NCBI RefSeq assembly: GCF_003350375.1
Contig: NZ_QQAR01000015.1
Span: 58,613-122,612 of the forward strand
Source: Flavobacterium sp. AG291
GTDB lineage: Bacteria > Bacteroidota > Bacteroidia > Flavobacteriales > Flavobacteriaceae
Direction of reading: 5' to 3'
DNA: 64,000 nucleotides
This document shows, piece by piece, positions 25,821 through 35,552 of the stretch (position 1 is its first letter; every line of letters begins with the position of its first letter). A model generated the notes under the pieces. That model did no database searches and was not told the origin of the DNA. It was given only the letters and a program-made list of their open reading frames with translations. A program made the translations under genes and the position numbers.

Positions 25821-27089
25821 TTATAACAGCTTTAGTAATTCCTTCATGTTCTCTTTCTCGAAAAGTATACGGCCTATTTTTATGTCGCTGCTTCCTTGCT
25901 TAAGTTGATAAGTAAATTCAGGACTTTCATTGTTCAGGTTGCAATCCAGGTGCATACATGCTATTTTACCTGATTCTATTTCTTCCATTTGAGTAAGTTG
26001 ATGCAAATGGCTTGAAACAAAGAATAGTGAATTCGGAAAATTCAGCATTCCCTTTAGTGTTGAACAGCTAATCTCCAAAGCATCATCTATATTAGTGCCA
26101 CGGAATAATTCATCGAAAACAGCAAATCCAGGTTTACCGCTTCCCGCTTTTGTAATTACTTTTTTAAGATTCTGTATCTCGTTCATAAAATGACTGTAAC
26201 CACTCTGTAAATCATCATTAAGATTTATAAAAACATCAATATTGTTATAAAACGGAATTTTTGCTGTAGAAGCAGGGATGGCTAAGCCAATATTAGCAAG
26301 GTATACACATATACCTAAAGCTTTGAGTAATGTAGATTTTCCGGACATATTAGGTCCGGTAAGTAATATAATATTACAGTTTGTTTGCAGTGAATTCTTT
26401 ACAGGTGATTTTAAAAGCGGGTGATAAAAATCGTTGACAGAAAGGTTTGCATGCCCTATTTCAGGAAAAATGAATTGATGTGCTTTTATACCCTTGGCGA
26501 TAGAAATATAGGTTTCAAACCTAGTGTAAGCATCTTTAAAAGCTATTTCGAGTTTTTTACTTTTCTTTTCAGCAATTAACCCAAAGAATTCAATAACGTG
26601 TTTTATCCTGAGTTTATTTTCACGGATGAGGTTATCATAATAATTAAGTCTGTAGCTACTGAGATAATCATCCATTGAAAGCAGTTCCTTTTTATAGTTT
26701 TCAGGGAATGCTTTCGTCGGCAGGTTCTTTATGTAGGAATTCAGGCGATTAAGCAATAATACTACCTGGACAAATTTGCTACGATATTCGTGATAAAGGG
26801 TTTTGTAAAGATTTAGTTTTAGCTTTATGTTTTGTGGTAAGTAATCATTTTGGTTGAATTTTTCTATAAAATAATCCGTCTCCCTAAAATCTATCCGTGA
26901 ATAGGAATAGTTTTCAAAAAGACTGATATTGGCTATAAAACCTTTAAGAATATCCTGTCGCTCTAAGGCATCTTCTAAAGTGGGTAAAGGGGTAAACAGC
27001 ATTTTATTAACGCACGATTTGGTGTCTTCATTTTGAGTGTAATCAAAAAGTTTCGCTATTTCAGGAATGTTAAGGTCTTTTATTTCCAT
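25821..27089 (-). CDS. Short MutS-like ATPase
   Basis: A 422-residue protein made only of the MutS lever/core helices and the ATPase domain. Walker A is LLTGPNMSGKST, and the Walker B-type block FAVFDELFRGTNIDDAL and the VSSHLHQL switch are present. The N-terminal mismatch-recognition and connector domains of MutS (about 850 residues) are missing, and there is no Smr nuclease domain as in MutS2. Such short MutS homologues are common in Bacteroidota and have no established role; canonical mismatch repair is unlikely. Monocistronic by position, 25 bp before the T9SS type B gene's stop. Confidence 0.85.
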   Translation of the reverse strand: MEIKDLNIPEIAKLFDYTQNEDTKSCVNKMLFTPLPTLEDALERQDILKGFIANISLFENYSYSRIDFRETDYFIEKFNQNDYLPQNIKLKLNLYKTLYHEYRSKFVQVVLLLNRLNSYIKNLPTKAFPENYKKELLSMDDYLSSYRLNYYDNLIRENKLRIKHVIEFFGLIAEKKSKKLEIAFKDAYTRFETYISIAKGIKAHQFIFPEIGHANLSVNDFYHPLLKSPVKNSLQTNCNIILLTGPNMSGKSTLLKALGICVYLANIGLAIPASTAKIPFYNNIDVFINLNDDLQSGYSHFMNEIQNLKKVITKAGSGKPGFAVFDELFRGTNIDDALEISCSTLKGMLNFPNSLFFVSSHLHQLTQMEEIESGKIACMHLDCNLNNESPEFTYQLKQGSSDIKIGRILFEKENMKELLKLL

Positions 27090-27114
27090 AGTTTAAAGAA
27101 ATCCAAAGCACAAT

Positions 27115-30100
27115 TTATTTCGTTACATATACCCAGTCAACTATCGGTTCAGGGAAATCGGGGTCGTTTAGTTCCAGTATGAAATAGTAGGTGCCTACAG
27201 GTACTTCGGTGCCTTCAGAACCAATTTTTGAAACATCAGCTACACCATCCCAATCGGCTGTATTGTGGTTTCCTGTCCAGATCAATGTTCCCCAACGGTT
27301 ATATATGCTCAGCTTAAAGTTCAGGAATACGTTGCGCAAGCCTTCGACAAAAAAGGTGTCGTTAAGCCCATCGCCATTAGGTGTCAGGTAATTGTGGGTG
27401 ATTGGTTTACATTTTTTTGTTTTCAACAGGAAAGAAGCTGTTGTGTGGCATGTTCCATTAAAAAGGCGCACGTATATGCGCGTTGGGTTTTCTTCAATCT
27501 TATAATCTGAAGTATTATATATACGGTCAAAATCCTGATCGGCATTAGGCTGAGAAAAATAGAACGTTACTTCCTCATTTGGATAGTTCTTCAGTGATTC
27601 GGCATAACCTGAAAAATCAAATGTTGCATTTCCAAAACCTGTGTCGCATACTTCTATATCATCGGGCTGTATCAATACCGGAGAAAGCGGCAGGTTTTCA
27701 GGCTGGGCAAATTCATTATTAGTTTCGTCCGTTTCAATTACAATGCCGACACCATTGCCGGTATCGTCGGCAGTAAGTTTTAATTCAAAGTCTAATGGTA
27801 TTCCTAAAGGTACCGTTACTTCTATAAAACCGGGTTCACTTTCACCAATTTCCAGCGTGTTAATGGTGTGAACCACCGTAAGTAACTGACCATTGGCATA
27901 AATAGCTACAGGTGTATTTGCAGGGAGTACGTCAGTTCCGTTAAAGTTGCTTACTGTATAATGTATATGTAGTACACGCGAATTGCATTGCTTGTATACA
28001 TCGTCTATAACCACCGATGCATCAGGGAAATAACAATCAATAGTGATAAGCGTAAAGGATGCGGTATCATAACAACCATTAGCATCTGTAAGCCTAACAT
28101 AAATTTCTGTGTTGGTTACAGCATTATAATTAAGAGGATTAATTGCATTAGTATTGTTGTCGGCATCAGCTTGTGACAAATGGAAGGTAACCACATCTGT
28201 GGGGTTGTTTTTAAGCGACTCGGCGTATGCTGAGAAATCAAATTCTCCAATACCTGAACCGTTAAACGTTTCACAGCCTTCTATATCCTGAGGCTGTGTC
28301 AGTACAGGTGATACCCAAAGCGTAAACGGCAGTGTAAAACTATTATTGGTCTCATCGGTTTCTATAACAATACCTGTTCCGTTGCCGGTATCATCAACAA
28401 CAAAAGTAAGATTGAAGTTTTGAGGAATGGAAGCAGGGATAGTTATAGTTATCGTTGCCGTAAGGCTACCGTCTATAGCTATATCTGAGGCTGTTACTGT
28501 TGTTGTGATCAGTATTCCGTTGGCGTAAATAGCTATTGGCGTATTTGCCGGTAATATATCAGAACTGTTAAAATTGTTTACGGTATAGGTTACCTGTAGT
28601 TCTTTTGAATCACATGAAGTAACAATAGTATCAATCATCACTGTTGCATCAGGGAATGTACAGTCAATGGCAATTAGATCAAACGAGGCTATGGTAGAAC
28701 ATCCATTCGGATCATCAAGCCTTACATATATGGTTTCGGGGTTTTGAGTAGAAAGATAGCTGTCGCTATTGTTTATCTCATCATTCGTGTCCTGAGACTG
28801 AGCGCCAATTTGAGTGTGATAAAAAGCAACAGTTTGCGTCGGGTCTGTTTTAAGTGACTCTTCGTATCCCGAGAAATCAAAAATACCCACATTCGTATTG
28901 CTGGCAGTTTCACAAACGGTTATATCTGCAGGATTTATGGGTTCTAATGCCCAAAGCGTCGTAGTGTGTATGTACGAATTATTTTGTTCGTTTATTTCAG
29001 TAACACTACCAACTCCGGTTCCGTTATCATCTACAATAAAGATGATTTGAACTTCGCCCGTTAAGCCGATAGGTAGCGGTAATAACAATGTACCGCTTTC
29101 ACTGCCGTTAATAGGCAATTCATTTTGAGTGGCAAATGTTGTTATAAGGTTGCCATTCAGGTAAACAGCTACCATCGTTCCGGCAGGCAGTGGAGCAGTA
29201 CTGTTATCGTTATGAACGGTATAAGTTACCTGTAAGGTTTGCGCAGCACAGTCTTTAAATTCATCATCAATGGTAACTGTAGCGTCGGGCAATTCACTGT
29301 TTAATTTGGTAACAATAGCGTTGACCATTACAAAGTCACGACCTGATGATAATTCTATTTCAGCAGTTTCATCTCCGGGAGCAATATAATCTTCGATGTT
29401 ATAAATATCAAGATCCATATTGTACAGGTCAGATGAGCCAGTAACACTGTTGGTGCTATTAAAGGCATTCGTTGCAGGGTTAAGAGTATTACTAAGAACA
29501 GAATTGTTAATCGTAAGGGTTTCGCTTATAGCAAGGTTAGCATCACCTTCCCATGCCAGAAAGCCTATTTTGGCATTGTTATTATCAATTACGTTTAGGC
29601 TTGGAAGCGTAATTGAAATGGAATTAGGGACGTACTGCATCCCATCATAAACATTAAGCTGGTTTAAGGGTAGTGCAGCATTTTCGTAAACAACAATAAT
29701 GGCCCAGCCTCCAAAGTTGGTTTTATTTCCGCAATATAAATCATCAATTACTACCTGTGTAAGGTCAAGTTCAGATAAGGTGTAAGTTCCGTTTCCGGTT
29801 GTTTGAACTAAAGTTGTTACATCAGCAAAAGCACCAAAATAGGGTCGTGGTATCTCGTCAAGTGTTATTGCCGTCAGCGGAAATATGCGTTCGGCGGTAA
29901 AATCGGTACCGTTTAATTTAATATCAAAATCACCGGTTCCTGAGCCGGCCCAGTATAAATAAGCCGCCGTAATTATGTCATCCGGCTGCAGATTAAGAAT
30001 CGCAGATGAGGATGTATTTATTGAGCATTCTCCAACAGCCGTTAAATTATTCTCTGCAGTGTTAAGTGTGTTTCCTACAAAAGTAAAGTCATACCTCCCG

Positions 30101-30216
30101 TTGAATTGCTCATAAAGAGTTATATCAACCTGGCTGAATCCTGAAGTTATAGCGAAAAATGTAAAAAATAATAGTAGTCTTATTTTCACAGCGTTAATTT
30201 TTTTTAAAAATAACAA
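27115..30216 (-). CDS. T9SS type B secreted protein with three long tandem repeats
   Basis: A 1033-residue surface protein. After a signal peptide (ending FAITSGFSQ) comes a DUF3344-like beta domain (about 25-305; YLYWAGSGTGDFDI, FGGWAIIVVYE). Three tandem units of about 210 residues follow (about 310-940). Each is a CARDB-like domain (opening DATVTIDD, DATVMIDT, DASVVIDD; ending VxExNETNN-like) joined to an Ig-like segment ('DFSGYEESLK...IYVRL'). The end (about 942-1033) is a type B sorting domain: LTPNGDGLNDTF, IYNRWGTLIW, VPVGTYYFILEL. The repeats suggest expansion by internal duplication. Probably an adhesin or surface filament; ligand unknown. Confidence 0.9.
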   Translation of the reverse strand: MLFLKKINAVKIRLLLFFTFFAITSGFSQVDITLYEQFNGRYDFTFVGNTLNTAENNLTAVGECSINTSSSAILNLQPDDIITAAYLYWAGSGTGDFDIKLNGTDFTAERIFPLTAITLDEIPRPYFGAFADVTTLVQTTGNGTYTLSELDLTQVVIDDLYCGNKTNFGGWAIIVVYENAALPLNQLNVYDGMQYVPNSISITLPSLNVIDNNNAKIGFLAWEGDANLAISETLTINNSVLSNTLNPATNAFNSTNSVTGSSDLYNMDLDIYNIEDYIAPGDETAEIELSSGRDFVMVNAIVTKLNSELPDATVTIDDEFKDCAAQTLQVTYTVHNDNSTAPLPAGTMVAVYLNGNLITTFATQNELPINGSESGTLLLPLPIGLTGEVQIIFIVDDNGTGVGSVTEINEQNNSYIHTTTLWALEPINPADITVCETASNTNVGIFDFSGYEESLKTDPTQTVAFYHTQIGAQSQDTNDEINNSDSYLSTQNPETIYVRLDDPNGCSTIASFDLIAIDCTFPDATVMIDTIVTSCDSKELQVTYTVNNFNSSDILPANTPIAIYANGILITTTVTASDIAIDGSLTATITITIPASIPQNFNLTFVVDDTGNGTGIVIETDETNNSFTLPFTLWVSPVLTQPQDIEGCETFNGSGIGEFDFSAYAESLKNNPTDVVTFHLSQADADNNTNAINPLNYNAVTNTEIYVRLTDANGCYDTASFTLITIDCYFPDASVVIDDVYKQCNSRVLHIHYTVSNFNGTDVLPANTPVAIYANGQLLTVVHTINTLEIGESEPGFIEVTVPLGIPLDFELKLTADDTGNGVGIVIETDETNNEFAQPENLPLSPVLIQPDDIEVCDTGFGNATFDFSGYAESLKNYPNEEVTFYFSQPNADQDFDRIYNTSDYKIEENPTRIYVRLFNGTCHTTASFLLKTKKCKPITHNYLTPNGDGLNDTFFVEGLRNVFLNFKLSIYNRWGTLIWTGNHNTADWDGVADVSKIGSEGTEVPVGTYYFILELNDPDFPEPIVDWVYVTK

Positions 30217-30347
30217 TTATTTGCTAACTCTCAATTTTTTAAGCTAAAACAACATTTTTGAAAATTAACGTTTACTAAAGGTTGAAGGCATTTGCCAAAT
30301 AAATGTTTATTTTTACCCAATAGAATAAATGTATACCTGCAATTTAC

Positions 30348-31319
30348 ATGTACAGCATCCGGCGATATGCCTTAAATGATTTTGATAATTGGAATGACTT
30401 TGTTTCTAAGTCAAAGAATGGAACATTTCTATTCCATCGAGATTTTATGGAATATCATAGCGATAGGTTTGAAGATTTTTCACTGCTTGTCTTTGATGAA
30501 AATGAACTTATTGCAGTCCTCCCGGCTAATAAAAAAAAGAATACTGTTTATTCTCATGGCGGATTGACCTATGGCGGACTAGTCTTTTCTGAAAAACTCA
30601 AACTTCCTGAGGTAATCATGTCATTTAAGGCCATTCTTGAGTTTTTAAACCAAAACGGGTTTGAGAAACTTATTATTAAACAAACACCTTCTATCTATCA
30701 TAAATATCCTTCTGAAGAGTTGAGCTATGCCCTTTTTTTGGCAAAAGCCTGCCTTATTCGTAGGGATAGCCTCGCTGTAATAGATATGCAACAAAGGTTG
30801 CCGTTTTCCAAGTTAAGGAAGCGTACGGTCAATAAGGGTAAAAAGAATGGATATAGTATTGTAGAAGAGGCTGATTTTGAAAGTTTTTGGGATAAAGTAC
30901 TTATTCCTAATCTAAAAAAGAAACATGATGCTGATCCGGTGCATACTGCAAAGGAAATAAAGCTGCTTCAGCAAAAGTTTCCTCATAATATCAAACAATT
31001 TAATGTATATCACAATGATGACGTTGTGGCAGGAACTACTGTTTTTGTAACTGATACAGTTGCGCATATGCAGTATATTTCGGGTATTAATGAGTATAAC
31101 GACTCCGGGGCTCTTGACTTTTTATATGATCACCTTATTAACGATGTTTTTGCTGAAAAGCATTTTTTTGATTTTGGTATATCGAATGAGGAGCAGGGGA
31201 GAAAACTGAATAGCGGACTGATGTTTTGGAAAGAAGGATTTGGGGCGCGTACAATTGTTCAGGATTTTTATGAAGTAGAAACTGCTAACTTCAGTTTACT
31301 GGATTCAGCTCTTATGTAA
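30348..31319 (+). CDS. FemAB/GNAT-like acyltransferase domain protein
   Basis: A 323-residue cytoplasmic protein with two GNAT-like halves. The second half (about 165-300) fits the BioF2-like/FemAB acetyltransferase pattern, with VAGTTVFVTDTVAHMQYISG and ALDFLYDHLI. The first half opens SKNGTFLFHRDFMEYH, as in the FemAB-like proteins of polysaccharide clusters. It lies 10 bp upstream of the flippase gene, so transfer of an acyl or aminoacyl group to a surface-glycan precursor is plausible, but this is inference from context. Confidence 0.75.
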   Translation: MYSIRRYALNDFDNWNDFVSKSKNGTFLFHRDFMEYHSDRFEDFSLLVFDENELIAVLPANKKKNTVYSHGGLTYGGLVFSEKLKLPEVIMSFKAILEFLNQNGFEKLIIKQTPSIYHKYPSEELSYALFLAKACLIRRDSLAVIDMQQRLPFSKLRKRTVNKGKKNGYSIVEEADFESFWDKVLIPNLKKKHDADPVHTAKEIKLLQQKFPHNIKQFNVYHNDDVVAGTTVFVTDTVAHMQYISGINEYNDSGALDFLYDHLINDVFAEKHFFDFGISNEEQGRKLNSGLMFWKEGFGARTIVQDFYEVETANFSLLDSALM

Positions 31320-31329
31320 TAGATATTAT

Positions 31330-32613
31330 TTGAAAAATCTTTCTGAAATATTAAAAAAGCCCATTGTAAAAGTCTCGTCGCTAAATGCCGTTAGCGTTGT
31401 AGTGCGCATTCTTGGAGGTTTATTTGTCGCAAAAGCAATTGCGGCCTATGTGGGTGCTGCCGGGCTTGCTGTTGTTGAGAACATGCGTAAGTTCTTGACT
31501 CCTGTGGAGTCATTTGCCACTTTGGGAATGCAAAATGGTATTATTAAATATGTTGCCGAAAATGAAAAAGATGAAAAGAAACTTTATTCGGTACTATCCA
31601 CTGTTTTTCTGAGCATTTTTGGAATAGTTTTGCTTTTTACAGCTCTTTTACTTGTATTTTCGGGTTATTGCAGCGAGTGGATTTTTAGAGATTCGGATCA
31701 ATATGCGTGGGTATTTAAGGTGTTGGCCTTCTCTTTACCCTGGTATGCAGGAAGCCTCATATTTATAGCCATATTAAATGGTTTTGGGGATTATAAGAAA
31801 GTGATACGTCTAAATATTAGTGGTAACATAATTGGCGTCATACTTTCTATCTATTTGATGTGGAAGTTTCATACAGATGGCGCATTGTTAGGACTTATCC
31901 TGTTTCAGGCGGTTTATTTTCTTTTTACATTTTATACTATATGGCAGCGTTTTAACGGATTTCCTTTTTTAAGCTTTAAATATTTTGATACGACAATTTT
32001 AAAAGGCTTGTTGTCGTATAGTTTTATGAGTTTGTTTTCGGCAATTTTGTTACCGATAGTTATTATTTCTATCAACAACAAACTAATTGATAATTTTAGT
32101 TTTGAAACTGCAGGGCAGTGGTCGGCAATGAACAGGTTGTCTGGTTTTTATATGATGTTTGCCAATACCATGCTAACAGTTTATTTTTTGCCGAAATTAT
32201 CTGTTGCTAACGGTATTAATGAAACTAAACAGGTTTTTAGCAGTTACTACAAAAGCATACTGCCATTGTTTGCTATCGGTTTATCGGGACTCTATTTTTT
32301 AAGAGAGTTTGTAGTACTCTTTATTTTTAAGGAAGAATTTCTACCTATGACAGAACTGTTCTTCTGGCAACTTCTGGGTGATTTTTTTAAAGTAGGTTCA
32401 TTAATATTAGGATATCAGTTCTTTGCTAAAAAGCTTACGAAAGCATTTGTTATTACAGAAGTTGTTTCTTCATTAATTTTGCTGTCATCTAGTATTTTCT
32501 TTATGGCAGAATATGGAGCAAAAGGAGCCGTAATGGGGCATGCATTTACCTACTTTATCTATTGGATTGTATTAGCAGTATACTTTAGGAAGGAATTGAT
32601 TTCAATAACTTGA
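31330..32613 (+). CDS. Wzx-type O-antigen/polysaccharide flippase
   Basis: A 427-residue protein with about twelve membrane segments, of the MATE-like/PST flippase group that moves lipid-linked oligosaccharides across the inner membrane. The N-terminus (SSLNAVSVVVRILGGLFVAK) and the GLAVVENMRKFLTPVESFATLGMQN-type loop match O-antigen translocases. The start appears to be TTG at 31330, 10 bp after the preceding stop; the first in-frame ATG is about 50 codons in and would delete the first membrane helix. No Wzy polymerase is recognised nearby. Confidence 0.85.
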   Translation: MKNLSEILKKPIVKVSSLNAVSVVVRILGGLFVAKAIAAYVGAAGLAVVENMRKFLTPVESFATLGMQNGIIKYVAENEKDEKKLYSVLSTVFLSIFGIVLLFTALLLVFSGYCSEWIFRDSDQYAWVFKVLAFSLPWYAGSLIFIAILNGFGDYKKVIRLNISGNIIGVILSIYLMWKFHTDGALLGLILFQAVYFLFTFYTIWQRFNGFPFLSFKYFDTTILKGLLSYSFMSLFSAILLPIVIISINNKLIDNFSFETAGQWSAMNRLSGFYMMFANTMLTVYFLPKLSVANGINETKQVFSSYYKSILPLFAIGLSGLYFLREFVVLFIFKEEFLPMTELFFWQLLGDFFKVGSLILGYQFFAKKLTKAFVITEVVSSLILLSSSIFFMAEYGAKGAVMGHAFTYFIYWIVLAVYFRKELISIT

Positions 32614-32648
32614 TTGTAAGAATATATCTAATCTTATTTATAGGGTAG

Positions 32649-32679
32649 TTTTGTCGGATATATTTGTTTTTTGTCGGAT
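32649..32679 (+). promoter_or_regulatory. Promoter flanked by an 11-bp direct repeat
   Basis: A TATATTTG -7 element is at 32659-32666, about 75 bp before the fibre-like gene. TTTTGTCGGAT occurs at 32649-32659 and again at 32669-32679, exactly 20 bp apart (two helical turns). One copy touches the upstream edge of the -7 element and the other covers the likely transcription start, as expected of an operator. No known regulator for this sequence. Confidence 0.5.
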
Positions 32680-32740
32680 TAATCTTTCTTGTTTGTTTCT
32701 TTTGAATACTTTTAAGGTCTAACTTTAAAAGTACTTTTTT

Positions 32741-33718
32741 ATGAAAAAAATTATTTTGCCAGTTTTACTTTTGGCAGGAATGACAACAGTAAATGCACAA
32801 AACATTTACGATTCTAATGGTAGTTTAACTTCTAACAGAACCCTTACCTTAGGAAGCTATAGTTTAGCATTTAAGCCAACTTCTACGACTAATGGTTTGT
32901 TTTTGGCTTCATCTGGCAATGTGGGTATTAATACTACTACACCTGTGCAGAAATTAGATGTAAATGGCAATGTTCAGGCTGTTCAGGGGTATTTTACAAA
33001 TGCTGTCGGAAATGCAGATCCAAATATTGCAACTACTTTTATAGACAATGCAGATAGGGTAAACAAATCACTGGTATTAAACGCAGGATATAAATGTTCT
33101 CCTGTTTCAAATGCGAGGACATTTATTTATATGGATATGCCAAAATCACAATTTGATACTGCTCCTACAATATGGTTTGCCCTTACCAATCGTAATGATA
33201 TGACAAGGTTTAGGTTTTATGCTCCTCAGGATGGTAAATCAGCTTTTTCACTTTATGATAAAAGTCAGACCGTAAATTTTACTTTTGTTGAGGATAGTAA
33301 TAATAATAATCATTTTGCAATGCCAAAGGAGAACTCATATGTGACCATTGGCTCAAGTAATTATGGTGATCCGGCAACAGGAGAGTTATTTAAATTATCC
33401 GTTAATGGTAATGTAAGAGCTGACAGGATTAAAGTATATAACACCTGGGCAGATTATGTTTTCGAAGACTCTTATAAATTACCAACACTTGAGGAAGTCG
33501 AAAAACATATCAAAGAAAAAGGACACCTTATTGATATACCTTCAGCGAAAGAAGTTGAGGTAAAAGGTATAGACTTAGGGGATATGAACAGACTCTTAAT
33601 GCAAAAAGTTGAAGAGTTAACGCTTTATATGATCGAACAAAATAAAGTGAATGAAAAACAAGCTCAGGTAATTGAACTCCTTGAAAAGAAAATTGAGCGT
33701 TTAGAAAAAGGAAACTAA
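32741..33718 (+). CDS. Secreted fibre-like protein with C-terminal coiled coil
   Basis: A 325-residue exported protein. It has a signal peptide (MKKIILPVLLLAGMTTVNAQ), then repeated 'SGNVGINTTTPVQKLDVNGNVQA' and 'LFKLSVNGNVRADRI' elements like those of tail-fibre/endosialidase-type stalk proteins. A helical C-terminus follows (about 245-323; LPTLEEVEKHIKEKGHL, then a coiled coil MQKVEELTLYMIEQNKV). Such proteins are frequent in Flavobacteria, where the C-terminal block resembles the segment before intramolecular chaperone domains; no peptidase S74 catalytic motif is visible. No T9SS sorting domain seen. 23 bp upstream of the next secreted gene, probably an operon. Confidence 0.75.
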   Translation: MKKIILPVLLLAGMTTVNAQNIYDSNGSLTSNRTLTLGSYSLAFKPTSTTNGLFLASSGNVGINTTTPVQKLDVNGNVQAVQGYFTNAVGNADPNIATTFIDNADRVNKSLVLNAGYKCSPVSNARTFIYMDMPKSQFDTAPTIWFALTNRNDMTRFRFYAPQDGKSAFSLYDKSQTVNFTFVEDSNNNNHFAMPKENSYVTIGSSNYGDPATGELFKLSVNGNVRADRIKVYNTWADYVFEDSYKLPTLEEVEKHIKEKGHLIDIPSAKEVEVKGIDLGDMNRLLMQKVEELTLYMIEQNKVNEKQAQVIELLEKKIERLEKGN

Positions 33719-33740
33719 ATATAAGTTGATAAATAGAAAT

Positions 33741-35519
33741 ATGAAAAACTTATATTCAATGGTATTCCTACTTATTTGTGGGTTTACGGGTTTAGCGCAA
33801 AGCAGAAACAATCACTGGCTTTTGGGTTTAACGGACGTTAATTTTTCTAGCAATCCTCCAGCCGCTACTGTAGTTTCTCAAGGATCTGCTGCAAAATATG
33901 GAATAGCTACTATAAGCGACAGCAATGGTGCTTTGCTGTTTTACACAGATGGTATTACTGTGTGGAATAAAAACCATCAGATTATGCAAAATGGAGATAT
34001 GATAGATGTTGATACTAATATTTTGTCAAAATCCTTACAAAAAGTAATAATTGTACCTCATCCGGGAAATTCTAATAGATATTATATAATTAGGGATAAA
34101 ATGCAAAATACAGCAGGCACTGGAGGAAATGGAAGTTCTTGGGGATATTATGTTTACTCTATAGTGGATTTTAGCTCCAATAGTCTAGGTCAGATTGTTC
34201 CTACAAATCAAGAGCCAGGGAGTACAGGTGTAGAAAATTTGTACACCTCAGTTCTTATGGATGCTCATAGTGGTTATTATAGTCCGTTGACATTTACCGC
34301 TGATACGACTGGGAGTAATTACTGGGTAATTATACAGCGTCACCATAGTTTATATAGTTTTAAAATAGATTCTCAAGGCCTAAATACCGTACCAGTAGAG
34401 AGTACATTTCTTCCTGGTCAGATTTATAATTTAAATGCAAACAATAATGGAAGTTTCATACAAAGAAGTATGTTTAGAGTTTTGCCAATTTTAGGAACAT
34501 CTAAATTATACGGTCTCGAATCGTCTTTCGAAGACTCAGGAGATACTGATCCAGGAAACCATTTATCTCATTTCTATAGTGTTGATTTTGATATGGCTAC
34601 GGGTCATTTTTCGAATTACCAGAATATTTTACTTGAGTACAATGGTGGAATATCGTATAATTTCGAGTTATCTCCTGATTTAACGAAAGCCTATTTTGTG
34701 GCTTATCGACCAGTTAATATGCCATCAGGAAATGATGGACAGGTTATGGTTAAAGATTTATCGAATTTAAATACACCTTCAAGGGTGCTTTATGAGTTTG
34801 CCAGTTCTACAACAGCTTCTGCTAAATTTTATAGTATCCAGAAAGACAAATATGGTAATATGTTAGTAAGTGGAAAATCCACGGATTTGAACAGGAATAA
34901 GTACTTACACATAATAAATAATCCTAATTCTTTTTCTGGCTCATCTGTTAAGATTAATAATTTGTATTTGAACGGAAATACGATAGGAGAGTTACCACAA
35001 TTGTTTCCAAAAGTAGAGTGCATTGAATCATTATATTTGAACACTACTGAAACGACAAACAAAACATATAAAGTGTCGAATATTATCAGTACTAATACAA
35101 ACTATGCAGTAAATAATGGTGTTACGGTTGCATTAAAAGCTGAAAATGCAATTTTTCTTGAACCTAATACAGATATAAAGGATGGAGCTATTTTATATGC
35201 TGAAATTGAGGTATGCTCTAACAGTTCAACTGATAGGGTAAATATGTACTCAGAAGATGATTCGTCATCTGAAATGATGTTAGATAATTCTTTTATAATG
35301 TATCCTAATCCAACGGATGATATAACAACATTTGTTTTATCTGATGATGTTATAGAAAATATATCGGTGTTTTCTTTAGATGGGCGCCAGATATTCACTA
35401 AAAATATACAGCAAAAAGAATTTGAATTAGATGTCAAAGATTATCCTAAAGGTATTTATATTGTAAATATTGAGACAGTTAAGGGTGAAAATTTAACGAA
35501 AAAATTAATAAAGAATTAA
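33741..35519 (+). CDS. T9SS type A secreted protein, probable beta-propeller
   Basis: A 592-residue secreted protein. I use the ATG at 33741 (MKNLYSMVFLLICGFTGLAQ, a clean signal peptide); an upstream TTG at 33726 would add five residues. The body begins NHWLLGLTDVNFSSNPP and YGIATISDSNGALLFYTDGI, the opening of a Bacteroidota propeller-like family that often carries sorting domains. Blade-like repeats run to about 430 (SIQKDKYGNMLVSG). The C-terminus (about 520-592) is a type A sorting domain: MYPNPTDD, VFSLDGRQIF, YPKGIYIVNI. It lies between the flippase and glycosyltransferases yet is not a polysaccharide enzyme. Confidence 0.82.
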   Translation: MKNLYSMVFLLICGFTGLAQSRNNHWLLGLTDVNFSSNPPAATVVSQGSAAKYGIATISDSNGALLFYTDGITVWNKNHQIMQNGDMIDVDTNILSKSLQKVIIVPHPGNSNRYYIIRDKMQNTAGTGGNGSSWGYYVYSIVDFSSNSLGQIVPTNQEPGSTGVENLYTSVLMDAHSGYYSPLTFTADTTGSNYWVIIQRHHSLYSFKIDSQGLNTVPVESTFLPGQIYNLNANNNGSFIQRSMFRVLPILGTSKLYGLESSFEDSGDTDPGNHLSHFYSVDFDMATGHFSNYQNILLEYNGGISYNFELSPDLTKAYFVAYRPVNMPSGNDGQVMVKDLSNLNTPSRVLYEFASSTTASAKFYSIQKDKYGNMLVSGKSTDLNRNKYLHIINNPNSFSGSSVKINNLYLNGNTIGELPQLFPKVECIESLYLNTTETTNKTYKVSNIISTNTNYAVNNGVTVALKAENAIFLEPNTDIKDGAILYAEIEVCSNSSTDRVNMYSEDDSSSEMMLDNSFIMYPNPTDDITTFVLSDDVIENISVFSLDGRQIFTKNIQQKEFELDVKDYPKGIYIVNIETVKGENLTKKLIKN

Positions 35520-35523
35520 ACAT

Positions 35524-35552
35524 AAAATCCGGGCATTGCCCGGTTTTTTTTA
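35524..35552 (+). terminator. Terminator after the type A secreted protein
   Basis: CCGGGC / GCCCGG stem around ATT (35529-35543), then eight T. It lies in the gap between convergent genes and overlaps the stop of the minus-strand glycosyltransferase. Confidence 0.88.

Noticed and set aside
32741..33718. Prophage tail fibre
   Set aside because: It has a secretory signal peptide and no phage structural, integrase or lysis genes nearby; fibre-like stalk motifs are also common in Flavobacterial surface proteins.
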